The notes below the pieces were generated by a model. The model had not been told where the DNA came from and made no database searches. It saw nothing but the letters and a program-made list of their open reading frames with translations. Position numbers and translations under genes: made by a program. Below, piece by piece: positions 47,666 to 57,760 of a stretch of 64,000 bases of DNA. Numbering within the stretch: position 1 is the stretch's first letter; each line of letters begins with the position of its first letter. Source of the stretch: Dicaeum eximium. Taxonomy: Eukaryota; Chordata; Aves; Passeriformes; Dicaeidae. The stretch is taken from assembly GCA_013396995.1 (NCBI GenBank), contig VWZP01006044.1, forward strand, positions 75,596 to 139,595, given 5' to 3'.

Positions 47666-50600
47666 CAGTGACTAAGTTTTAGACAACAGGCTCCTAAACA
47701 GATCTCTCTAAATTCAGAGTTCCCTAAAGAACAAAATAAGGGAAAAGTGAAGTACCTCTTAGTGTCTATTCAGGTCTATCTTTTTTCTGAGAGAGAAGAT
47801 ACAGAAAGTCAGCCAATGGGAAACAGCCAAATGACTGGGTCTAAAAGCTTAAAATTTCTGGAATGTACAGTTCTGCAACAAAAATAAACTCCAATATCTG
47901 GAGCCCAATTCCCCTGGGTATATATCAGAAACAACTCTTCCAAAGGAGTGAGAAAGTTTCACTCTTCCCCCTAAGACACAGCAGCAGCAGCCTTCCCTTT
48001 GTTCAACTTTATGTCATAGTTCATAGTTGATCTTGACTTCTCTCTGTATTCCCTATTTCCCTGAGCATAGGTAAGTAAGGTAACAGGACACCCTTCAAAA
48101 TCTTTTTTTTTTTTCTTTTTTTTTTTTTAACTTGCAGGATAGCACATGAAAAAAATGCACCCAAAAGAGTAAACAGGGCAGTGCAGTCTCCCAGCATTCA
48201 CAGATAACTTATGTTACCTGAAGACATCCTAAAGCATTATTCATCTTCCAGACTGAGCACTAGAAAAGTCTGCTCAGCAATATTCTCACCAGGGACAGCT
48301 GCACAGCCAGACTTTTGTGCACTTCCAGAGTCTGCACGGCTGAGCCTGCAACCTGGTTGTTGATATATTTCCCAAATAAGCAGGAGCCCTGCCTTCAGTG
48401 AGAAATTTGGTCTTTCTGCTCAGTCCAGCACCTCTTGTTTTCTATGCAGTTTCTAGCTGTGCTGGGTTCCTGCAGCGTAGATTGTGGATAACAAAACCTG
48501 GCAACACTCACTGAATAGCACTGGCCCCTGAGCCTGCCTCGTGAAATAAGCTGCTGTGAGAAAAGCTTGTGGGGTCAGAGGATGAGTGAGTAAGAAAGAA
48601 CCTGGCACTGTGGTTTCGTGTTTAGGTAGAAAATCTGGGACAGAGCAGGGCAGGTTTCCAGTCAGGCATGTGTCTAAGTCCCATTAGACCTTAAGTGCCT
48701 TGTTCAACCCAACCCTTAATTAGAAACTGTCTTTACCAAATGTCAAAATGTTCCTTTTCCCTTCATAAAACATTAACAACCACTAGAGATGGAGAAAATG
48801 GGCTTCATAACTCCCCTCTGTCAACATATCACCTGATTTGCTCTGCACTGACTTGCAGGGGGACTTGCATGCACAGCACAAGTGAGGTAAATAGAGTCTC
48901 TGGTTTTGTTTTGTTTTTTAATAATGCTGAACACCACTTCTGGTAGTGTTCCTCAGTAAGAAGTCTAAAATACTTGAAAAGGAAATGTTACTACTTGCAT
49001 CAAACACAATGAAAATAACTAGTTCTCCTGAGACTCTCTCTGAACCTTATGTATTGCTTGTGGAAATAATATTAAGCACCTCTGCCTCTATAAACATGGC
49101 CTTATGTTGGAGCAATTTTACTGTAATAACAGTGTCAAGAAAACCACTGTAATTTCTTAAAAATAAATTTGCTGATACTAATACGTTGTTTGTTTTTTTT
49201 TTTTTTTCCCTAAACATCACAGCCTTAAAGGCATAAGCAGAAGCAACTTACTCAAAAGGGTGAGTGTTGCTCCAGGACTTCACTCAGGTGAAAACACTCC
49301 TCACATTAGACCTTCAATTGATCTAAATCGAAACAGCTCCTTTGAAATGATCTGCCCTGTCTAATTACCTGTCCCATATCATTAATATTTCTAAGACCAC
49401 ACAATAATGTGGGTTAACTCACCACCACCCTCACTGACTCCAACAGGAGCTGTAGCTGGTTGCTGCTCCAAGAAATACAGCTTTTAAAACTGCTTATATG
49501 GAATAGCAAAGTGCAGAAACAATGAAAATTAGTGATGGCTTTTTGAAAATAACCCATTTCACTCAGTGACAACCTCCAGAGATAATTACTATGTCATGCA
49601 AAAGACAGTGATCTGTTTGCCCATAGGATGAATAATATATTAAAATGTTTTTACTGTCTTAAATGTGACAAAAAAAGTAATCAAGAGAAAGATGCCCTTT
49701 ACAGTAAGGCAGTACTATTTCCCCTGTCTCTTTTGAGTTAGGGAAAAAGGAAGCTTTTAAAGCAGTTATAATATAAGACCTGCTAAATATAGATCTGAAC
49801 ACTTTTTTTTTTTTTTTCCAGAGCATAAATTTTTCACCAACAATAGTGTTATAGACATCTTAAAATGACTTTGATAATTTGACCTTAATTCGCTGAATAA
49901 TTTCAACCAGGATTTGGTGAGAAAATAAAAACACAGTTCACGGCTGAATTCACAAAAGTACACAAGCTGACTTTGTTTCTCTTTCATCTGGTCACTCAAT
50001 GTCCTGTGTAGGACCAGTCCTAGCTCTCCCTAAATGGTTTGGAGCTCTTCTACCATTACCCTAAGGTGAGAGATCCAACCGTCCTGCTTTTTTTTTTTTT
50101 TTTTATGTTTCTAGTTCTTCCCCTTGAAACTGCTCTTTTGCATGAAATATTGTCTGGAAAGGAACTGGTATCTGGGCAGTTTGTCCCTCAAAATGGTATT
50201 TTGACCACTACCAGGCACTGCAAGATGAACAGTAAAACAGATAGACAAAGCAGAACAGCTCTGACAGGACAGACCAAGAAGAACTTTCTTTAAACCTCTC
50301 CAGTTCATGGATTTGGGTCTACTGGGAACAGAACTACCCAAGTCCTCTGTCTGAGCACAGAAGTGTTTGAAAGAATTTTTCTGGAGTCCTCATAAAACCT
50401 CCCTGAGTGTCTGTGTGCCCCTCAATCTCTCCTAATGACTCTGTCCCATTTGCTATGAAATATTTAAATCCTAATTGAGTCAGAAACTTATGTAACTTCA
50501 TTGTCACTTGAGATCATGAGGTTGACTTCACTCCCAGAAAAAAATGAGTAGAGGACTGGATTTCTCACTTTATTATTAAAGTATCTTGAGAAGAACACCA

Positions 50601-51199
50601 TGGACCATCACTAGCAAATTAGAGTTCATTTTTTCTTCTCCTGATTTTTATTACAAATGTTTATCTATGAACTTCTGCACTTTCGGCTATACAAAATATT
50701 TTTCCTCATTCAAATATCACAGGTTGGGCAGGAAATCAACCACTGATGCATGCATACATGCACTTCAGTTTTGGATGACATGAAATTTTTGGTTTATTGT
50801 TTTTAGCTTAGCAGTGAAATGATAAAGTATTTTTTTTCATTATCCCACAGAGATTAGTCTTTTTAATTTAAGAAGATATAATTTTAAAAAATATTCTTCA
50901 ATAGAATTTAATGTATTAAGTCTTTTTTCTGACCTTTGATCCTTCAAGATGTTCTCAAAATATGACTGACTGGCTCCTTTGAGAGACACTTAAACCTTGA
51001 AATTGCAATCCATAGCTGGCTCTGACTCTCCTCAGGCACAGGACACTCTCAGTCACTTGTGAATGAAACAGTCCCTGGCTTGGCTTGTCCTCAGGCTATG
51101 AAATGAACTCCAGCAGGATCCTTGGCCTGTCACAAGCATCACTACTCCCATTCCTAGCTGAAAGAGTAAAACTTCTTGTCTCTGATAAGCAAATAAACC
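47666..51199. other. Anonymous DNA, no gene seen
   Basis: No gene or repeat family was recognised. T-runs of 13-17 bases lie near 48103-48128, 49193-49208, 49802-49817 and 50088-50104. Frames are under 85 codons and look random. Confidence 0.5.
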
Positions 51200-51290
51200 A
51201 GAGGAGAGGAGAGAAGAAGGAGAAGGAAGGATAAAGAAAAAAGAAAAGAGAAAAAAAAGAGGAAAAGAAAAAGGAAAAATAAAGAAAAGG
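51200..51290. repeat. Purine-rich (GA) tract
   Basis: Ninety-one bases with only two T and no C on the plus strand. Such tracts can form triplex (H-DNA) structures. A pyrimidine-rich counterpart lies 0.9 kb downstream. Confidence 0.93.
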
Positions 51291-52173
51291 CTACACAAAT
51301 TTATTTTTCCTTGGGATAAGATTAGTGAAACAAACCTCACATAGAAGAGTTGTGGCACTTAATGTACAATGGAAGAGGCCCAGATGCCTGTGCCTTTGCA
51401 GAACAATTGTGAAATGCTTCCTGGTTTGTTTGGAGAATGTATGTTACTAAAAAATCAAAGTTTTGTGATGCAACAGACCAGCCTGATTTTTGACAACTTG
51501 CTCTTTCATAAGGTGCAAATAATCATAAAATCAAATGGCATCTACTTATAATTTTATAGTAGTTGCTTTTTTAACACTTGCCAGTTTTTCCATAATGACA
51601 TTATGTATAATTAGTATGTAATCATCAGGCAAAAATTATTAAAATTAAATTTAAATAAAAAACAATTAAAATAAAAAGCTAAACTTGCAAATCCGTCTCT
51701 TCAGCTACCTGTTGAACTATTTGATAATAGCATGGGAGAATTTATATCAGTAATATGTAACTCTTTAGTTAGTCTATAGTCTGTAATTGTTATGTACTTA
51801 CAGACTAGTTGTTTGCCTATTTGGAATCTGCAAAAAAAAGTACCTTCCTGATAAAACACTGAAGGAGACTTGTGTAGATTTTGTGTTTGAGAATCATTCT
51901 TAGAGCTGTCAGGAGAAAGAAAACAAGATGTAATACAGTTATTGAAATTAGACACTGTTCATCAGTTGCTACATATTTATAGAGATGATAAAAGAGGAGA
52001 TGCAGATAAAAAATAAAAATTTTTAAAAAGCAAAGATTAATTGAAATCCTACAAAAGTAAACAGGCACTTTTCAATTTCCACTGGATTCAGATAACAGGG
52101 AGCTCTGGGATGAGAAACAGCAAGTCAGAGTGTCAAGACAAGGTTTTGTTTCAGGGGTTTCTCTAAAGCATGG
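51291..52173. other. Anonymous AT-rich DNA, no gene seen
   Basis: No repeat family or exon was recognised. 51600-51680 is AT-rich low complexity. Confidence 0.5.
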
Positions 52174-52372
52174 CCTTGCCTTTCTTTTTCCCTGTCCCTT
52201 CCACTCCCCTTTCACCTTCAATTCCATTTCCTTTCATTCTCTTTCCTTCCTTGATGTTCTTTTTTCCTCTTTCCTTTGCTTCTCCCTTTCCTTTTGGCTT
52301 TCCCCTTCCCTTTCTCTTTCCCCTTGCCTTACCATTACCTTTACCTTTCTCCTTTAACTTTTTCTCTTCTTC
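52174..52372. repeat. Pyrimidine-rich (CT) tract, about 200 bp
   Basis: Dominated by TTCC, CTTT and CCCTTT words with few purines. Frames across it give phenylalanine/serine/proline-rich peptides that are not real proteins. Opposite in strand bias to the GA tract at 51200. Confidence 0.93.
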
Positions 52373-52744
52373 AGTGAATCACAGAAACTAAAAAAATGCT
52401 ATTTGATAATAAGATAAACATCTGACTGGCATGAAATGCATGAGCCACTGGATCTCGGGAGAAGAAAGCCCTGGATGAAAGGATTTATTCAACATTTGCA
52501 TATCTCAGATGACAGCAAATTTTAAATAAGTGAGTTGGTACATTGCATTCCAGAAGGACAGTTTCATAACCACTTTAGAACTGTGATATTAAGGTAGTTC
52601 TAAAACACTTTCCCTAATATGTTTTTCTCTTTTTATTTTATATATTTTTTCTGAAGTATTTGCAGAGGTAGCAACATAAATTCAACCCCTCTTCAGCACG
52701 TTTGCCTGAGCTTCTGCAACAATGTGGATCAGTCTGGGGTACAT
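52373..52744. other. Anonymous DNA, no gene seen
   Basis: Nothing recognised before the CR1 copy. The last 60 bases may belong to the CR1 but have drifted. Confidence 0.45.
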
Positions 52745-53478
52745 GTGCAGGCTGGGAGGAAAATGGATTGGGAGCACTCCCAGGGAGAAGGACTGGTAGG
52801 TGTTGGCTGATGAGAAGCTCAACATGACCCAGCAATGGGCACTTGCAACCCAGAAAGCCAAAGGTGTCCTGGGCTGCATCCAGAGCCCTGTGGGCAGCAG
52901 GTGAGGGAGGGGATTCTGTTCCTCTGCTCTGCTCTGCTCTGGTGAGATCCCACCTGCAGGGCTGCATCCAGCTCTGGGTTCCCGGCACAGGGAAGGACAG
53001 GAACTGCCCAGAAAGGACATGGAACTGTTGGAGTGAGTCTAGAGGAGGCCACAAAGGTGATCAGAGGGCTGGAGAACCTCTTCTGTGACAATCTGAGAGG
53101 GTGAGGCTTTTCAGCCTGGAAAAGAGAAAGCTCCAGGGAGGTCGTATAACACCTTCAGTGCCTAAGAGGACTGCAAGAAAACTGGAAAGGGACTTTTTAC
53201 ATGGAGTGATAAGACAAGGGGGAAAGGCTTTAAACTGAAGGATACTAGGTTTAGATTAGATATGAGGAATTCTGTGTGGTGAGGGTGGTGAGGCACTGGA
53301 ACAGGTTTCCTAGAGAAGCTGTGGATGTCCCATCCCCAGAAGTGTTCAGGGCCAGACTGGATGGGGATTTGAGCAACCTGGTCAAAAAATAAAAGGTGTC
53401 TCTGCCCATGGCAGGGGGACTGGAACTGCATGATCTAGGATGTCTCTTCCAATCCAAATTTCTATGATTCTATTATAA
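52745..53478 (+). mobile_element. CR1 LINE: end of ORF2 plus complete 3' UTR
   Basis: This is the best-preserved retrotransposon in the window. In order, the plus strand has tgatgagaagctcaacatgac (52809), cagaaagccaaaggtgtcctg (52851), a GCTCT pentamer expansion typical of songbird copies (52923-52940), ggacatggaactgttggag (53017), gatcagagggctggag (53057), cagcctggaaaagagaaagctcc (53114) and aagggactttttac (53186). It continues with ggctttaaactgaag (53226), gtgaggcactggaacagg (53288) and cccatggcagggggactgg (53405), and ends with the tail ttctatgattctatt at 53459-53474. Small deletions and stops interrupt the reading frame. It keeps the 3' tail repeat that CR1 uses for priming, so it records a true 3' end. 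Confidence 0.95.
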
Positions 53479-54033
53479 TTATTTGTAAATTTGCATTTTA
53501 TGACTTTTACTATTAGGATCTGGATACTACACATCAATGTAAGAGAGGAAAATATCATCTCAGTCTGGTGAAAACCCACTGAAGACATGCTATATAACCT
53601 GGAACTGATCCATATGATGAAAATTGTGATGTTTCAATATTCGTTTAACATCTGATAACTAATTTGCCAAATTCTTTTCCTTCTTTCTCACAAGAAATAC
53701 AACAGATAAAACATGAAGAGAAATAAACTAGAAAGGATGGATAAAATAATTCCCCTAATGTTAAATAGAAAATTCTGAAATAGAATGAAAACTGGAATAC
53801 AGTTTGGAAGCTAATGAATAATTTTCTAAGTTAACTCCAGAATCTGATGTGCCTGTGAATGAGTGTTATGAATTAGATTCAAGCTCCCTGGAGAGGTGAA
53901 ATGATTTCTTGGTAGGGAGAATTTTGTGTCTAGAGCTAGGCTTTATGCTGGAAGATGAAGAAAATTAAAGAGGAACATGAAATAACCCACCTTTGGAATT
54001 GGAATCACTGTGAAAAATGTCTTTTTCTCCGTT
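53479..54033. other. Anonymous AT-rich DNA, no gene seen
   Basis: No gene or repeat recognised between two CR1 copies in opposite orientation. Confidence 0.5.
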
Positions 54034-54215
54034 TCACAGAATCACTGAAGGGCTGGGACTGGAAGGCCCCTCTGGAATTCATGTGGTTTAACTCACATGC
54101 CCAAAGAAGGATCTGCTGGTGCAGGGTGCTCAGAGCCATATCTGCTTGGATCTTTAATATCTCAAAATATAAAAACTTTGCAACCTCTTTGAGCAACCCA
54201 TGCTACTTCTTGCTT
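54034..54215 (-). mobile_element. Antisense CR1 3' end
   Basis: CACAGAATCACTGAAGGGC at 54034, then gtgctcagagcc near 54127, a drifted 'atctccaaggatgg' equivalent, and caacctctttgagcaacc near 54180, give the reverse complement of the CR1 tail. Text changes near 54210 to ORF2 linker without the reverse transcriptase part. Confidence 0.8.
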
Positions 54216-54521
54216 CCTTTCACTCCCCTCATCAGATTCAGCCCCAGGTATGCTTTGACTCTTCAAATCCCACCCATACATCATCTTTGAATAGTCTCTG
54301 TGTTTTGCTCTTGGGTAGTTCTTTGTTTCTGTTACTTGCACGCTCCCATTTATTCTTTGAGTTTGCTTGGAGATTCTTGTTCACCCATGCAGGCTTCCTG
54401 CTACCTTTGCCTGATTTTCTGTTTCTTATGGTGGTCCAATCTTGAATTTGGTGGTGATGTTTGAAAATCAACCAACTCTCCTGGACCTGCTTCTCTTCAG
54501 GACAGTTTTTGGTAGGATTCT
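54216..54521 (-). mobile_element. Antisense CR1 ORF2 linker (left part of a split copy)
   Basis: The minus-strand frame 54471-54238 contains KSGKGSRKPAWVNKNLQA, which fits the CR1 linker KKxGKKPAWLNxELL, followed by a drifted KxKAQxxL-type section. The copy is interrupted at 54521 by the LTR and resumes at 54831. The last six bases (GATTCT, 54516-54521) are the target duplicated by the LTR. Confidence 0.88.
54516..54521. repeat. Left target-site duplication GATTCT
   Basis: Identical to 54825-54830. Six bases is the size made by class II (alpha/beta-like) retroviral integrases. Confidence 0.9.
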
Positions 54522-54824
54522 TGTTGCCCTGATTTTTCAGCCTTCTGATGTTTTAATTTCTGTGATGGAATTTCTCATTCTGGTTTATGTAAACACAGCA
54601 CATTTTGTTAACTGTCTTTTTGGCTTTCATTCCTTTCTCCTGGGCAGAGAGGGTTTAGTGGACTTTTTCCGTGACCAGTGTGGTTGGAGAGGTGGTAACC
54701 TCACTCTCCAATCCACAGTCGTTCCCAAAACCCTATATAAAAGTAAATGTAAATAAACCTTGGTTCTTTCCTACCCTGGAGAAGAACAGTGTCTGTGTTG
54801 TTTTTGTTGTGCTCTAGTGTGACA
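54522..54824 (+). mobile_element. Solo LTR, 303 bp, inserted in a CR1 copy
   Basis: The ends are TGTTGCCCTG and GTGTGACA, flanked on both sides by GATTCT. The CR1 reading continues across when the LTR and one duplicate are removed, which fixes the borders to the base. A TATA box (TATATAAAAG, 54734-54743) is followed after only 8 bases by AATAAA (54752-54757). That close TATA-AATAAA arrangement is known from avian leukosis-type LTRs. Together with the 300-bp size and 6-bp duplication it points to a class II, alpharetrovirus-like family. No internal sequence remains. A 104-codon plus frame across U3 (54442-54756) is not a gene. Confidence 0.93.
54734..54757 (+). promoter_or_regulatory. LTR TATA box and polyadenylation signal, closely spaced
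   Basis: TATATAAAAG (54734-54743) and AATAAA (54752-54757) lie within 24 bp. In alpharetroviral LTRs the polyadenylation signal also lies just after the TATA box, at the U3/R edge. Confidence 0.8.
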
Positions 54825-54830
54825 GATTCT
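54825..54830. repeat. Right target-site duplication GATTCT
   Basis: Perfect copy of 54516-54521, directly after the LTR's terminal CA. Confidence 0.9.
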
Positions 54831-55165
54831 TCCAAGCAGGACACTGCAGTCACCAAACTCTGCTTTCCTAAAGTCCAGGACCATGGTCATGACTTTTGGG
54901 ATTTTTTTTTTTTTTTGACTGGTTTCCTCCTCTCCAGATACTGAGCTCAACCTGTAATGGTCATTGTTTGCAAGTAGGAGGTCAGGCAGTGTTTCTTCTC
55001 TCATCAGCTGCTCAATCATCTGTACCAAGAAGTTTTCATTCTCCAAGAAAATTTCTGGGTTTGTTGTGCTGTGCTGTTTTGGTCTACAAAGAGATACTAG
55101 AGGAGCCAAAATCCCCCAGGTGGACCAGGGCCTAAACGTGTGAGACTGCTTCCAGTCACCTGGAA
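54831..55165 (-). mobile_element. Antisense CR1 ORF2 endonuclease end (right part of a split copy)
   Basis: The minus-strand frame 55202-54771 includes TMVLDFRKAEFG, matching CR1 (TLDFRRADFG), and FLVQMIEQLMREETLPDLLL, matching the FLxQVxxEPTRxxALLDLxL block near the end of the endonuclease domain. Further 5', a drifted version of the GDFNHPDI region lies near 55100. The 5' end of CR1 is missing beyond 55165. Confidence 0.9.
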
Positions 55166-57399
55166 GATTAAATTGATACAAAAGAAGATGAACACCAAAC
55201 ATATTAGATTGTACAGTCTATACTACTGATGTGAGATATGAAATAATTGAGATATTTTTGTTAATTTGTAATTGTTATTTTTGCGTTTGATCATAACAAA
55301 CAGAGAAAAAAACCTCAGAATTTCAGTTCTGATCTTGTAATTAAATTTCTACACAGCTGCAGAATTTTATTTTGAACATGTTATTTTATACTGTAATATG
55401 CAGTCACAAGTAAAGAAAGAAAAACATTTTCATAATAATGGAAAACTGTTCTATATTGTGGGTGACAATATAAGAAATTAACATGAAACATTTTCTTTCA
55501 TTTAATATTATTAAAGAAAAAATATTCTTACAGAATGATGTGGATTTCATTAAATATGAGCTTTTCAGGAAAAAAAAAAAGTTGAAAAGAAAAATTCCAT
55601 TTGTATTCAGTTACAATTGTGCAGAAGTTTAATTACTGGAGACCAGCACTGCCATTGTATTACTTCACAGTGCTCAGGTAATTGCCCCACTGAGTGAAAA
55701 ATACAGTTAAGATAAGGAACAGAAAACAGAAGACAAGCAATTTCATGTTCTTGTGTGGTACTCCCAGACTGCACCAATGAACATGGTATGAATGTCAAAT
55801 AGGACAGTCACTCCAGGTCGTTACATTTCATGGCATGCCCTGGAATTTTCTGGCTCTTGGAGAAGACACAGTCAAATCAGCCCTTCTCTGCGTCTGCTCT
55901 CAAATTCTTCTTTCCAAAACAGCCCTGCGTGCAACACTGAAATCTGTCTGTGTCTCCAATAAGTGAGGGCTAGAGCAAATAAATGCTGAGGTCAAAATAC
56001 TGCTTAGGGAGAAATCTTTTCTGGGTAAGAAAGGGAAAAAAAGGGGGAAAACAAACAAACAAACAAAGTCATCTTAATATTTATCTGAAACAGGTCTTAT
56101 GACTCCATTTCACAGGTGAAATCTTCCTTCAGATACAACACAAAAGCTCTTTGCCCTCTGTCTTTGCTGAGCTAAAACCAAGACACATTATCTATAAATT
56201 TCACAATGTCCAAACCAATCACACCTGAAACAAGGTCTCTTGACAAGTCCAATTTCTTTTCTAAATGCATCACTTGGGAAGATGATTTGTGTTAAAATGC
56301 AATTAAGTAAGAAACTACCCTTTTTTTTATTTCTAGAGAGTGAGATATTTAGGTTCTGCAAGTCTCACACTGATTTTCACATCTCAGCATGTTAGAACAG
56401 CCTGAAAAAATGTCTTACTGATGGCTTGCTTCCCAAGCTTACCCAGAACTAGACTACTGAATAGTTAGAAATAAAAAATGTTAAGGATATGGGTGGTGAA
56501 GAGGTAGACAAGAGCTTCTTCAAGTAAGCATGTCCAAAAAGGATATTAATCAATTATGAAACATTACAGATATTTCTGATTATGTTTTAAAATTAGCTTA
56601 TCAATGTATTAAACACTGAGTAGACAAGAATGAAATGTCAGTCTTCCTCAGACGAGTTTGATATAAAAAGGGCTTTACAGTTTCACTTGTAAGTCCTTGA
56701 AAATTTGCCCAAATCTGGCTTTGCTATGGCCCAGGTTGAACAAGAGGCTCAAAAGGGATGCAAGTCTCAGCTTATCTTAAAGTGTCACTCTGAAAATTGC
56801 TGGCAGAGGTCAGGCATCCATGAATCACTGAGCAGAGCAGATTTCCTGTTACTTATTCCAAGTAATGCATCACAATCTTCAGTAAAGGTCCAACAAAGAG
56901 AAGCCATAACAAGCCCAACAGGTCTGAAATATTGTACTTTCATTGAGCTGTCTGGGCTGCTCTCCTCTGCCTTCTCTTGAATGTTCTTCTGTGGCAGCAC
57001 AAATAGATAAAACCATGAAAGTTGAAATTTTGCTGTATAGGCAGGACTGCTTTTAGGGAGAGGATATAAATCCAAAGCTAACAGCATATTTAATTTTTCA
57101 GCCTCCTTAATTTAACATTCATCATACTATTAACCATTTAGTTCACAAGTCATTCCCTACCCACACAAGATTTGCTTTCCCAGAGACATATATTTTATTT
57201 CTAAAAGTTAAGATCTTGTTCGTCGTTAAAAATAAACTGTAACTGTCCAAAAGGGAAAAAAAAAATCCCTTTTATAATGAATTACCTATGATACTATGAA
57301 AACAAAGAGAGGAAGAAAATAACCCAAGTATAAGCTTTCAGATATCATTTTTATGAAGAAGAAAAAAAAAATCAAACTTCACTCCACTGAGTTAAAAGG
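55166..57399. other. Anonymous AT-rich DNA, no gene seen
   Basis: No gene or transposon recognised. An ACAA microsatellite of about four units lies at 56052-56070. Frames up to 100 codons on opposite strands at 56705-57087 overlap and look random. Confidence 0.5.
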
Positions 57400-57760
57400 C
57401 TGCCAGCTCATTTAAACCTCCAATATTTTAGATCAGCTCTGCACAGGAACCACAGTAGAGTTGCAGGCTGCAATTTGCTCCATCTTTAAATGTTATTTAA
57501 AGCTGCCTACGACTGGAGCTCCAACTCTCAGAGATTTAAAAGAAGGAGCATGAAACAGCTGTTCATTCTTCCATTTCCAAGAAACACATTTCAAATGATC
57601 CATGCTTTCATTTAAAGTTGAAAGGCCCAGAATAAATATGCCTTGTAGGCTAACCAAAAGTTAATTTGCTATCAGTTGCCAAGGCAGCCACTTGCCAATG
57701 CTCCCTGTTTTAGCAAAATGCTGGGCAGAAACTGTAGCAAAAGGGGGAAGTAGGATTCAT
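57400..57760. other. Candidate conserved non-coding element
   Basis: Repeat-free balanced sequence with several ATTTAAA and TTTAAAT words, a CAGCTG E-box near 57557, and CATTTCAAATGATCCATG near 57587. It has enhancer-like texture, but conservation was not tested. Confidence 0.22.

Noticed and set aside
54442..54756. 104-codon plus-strand frame with hydrophobic start
   Set aside because: It begins in antisense CR1 and crosses the left border of the solo LTR into U3, so it spans two unrelated elements.
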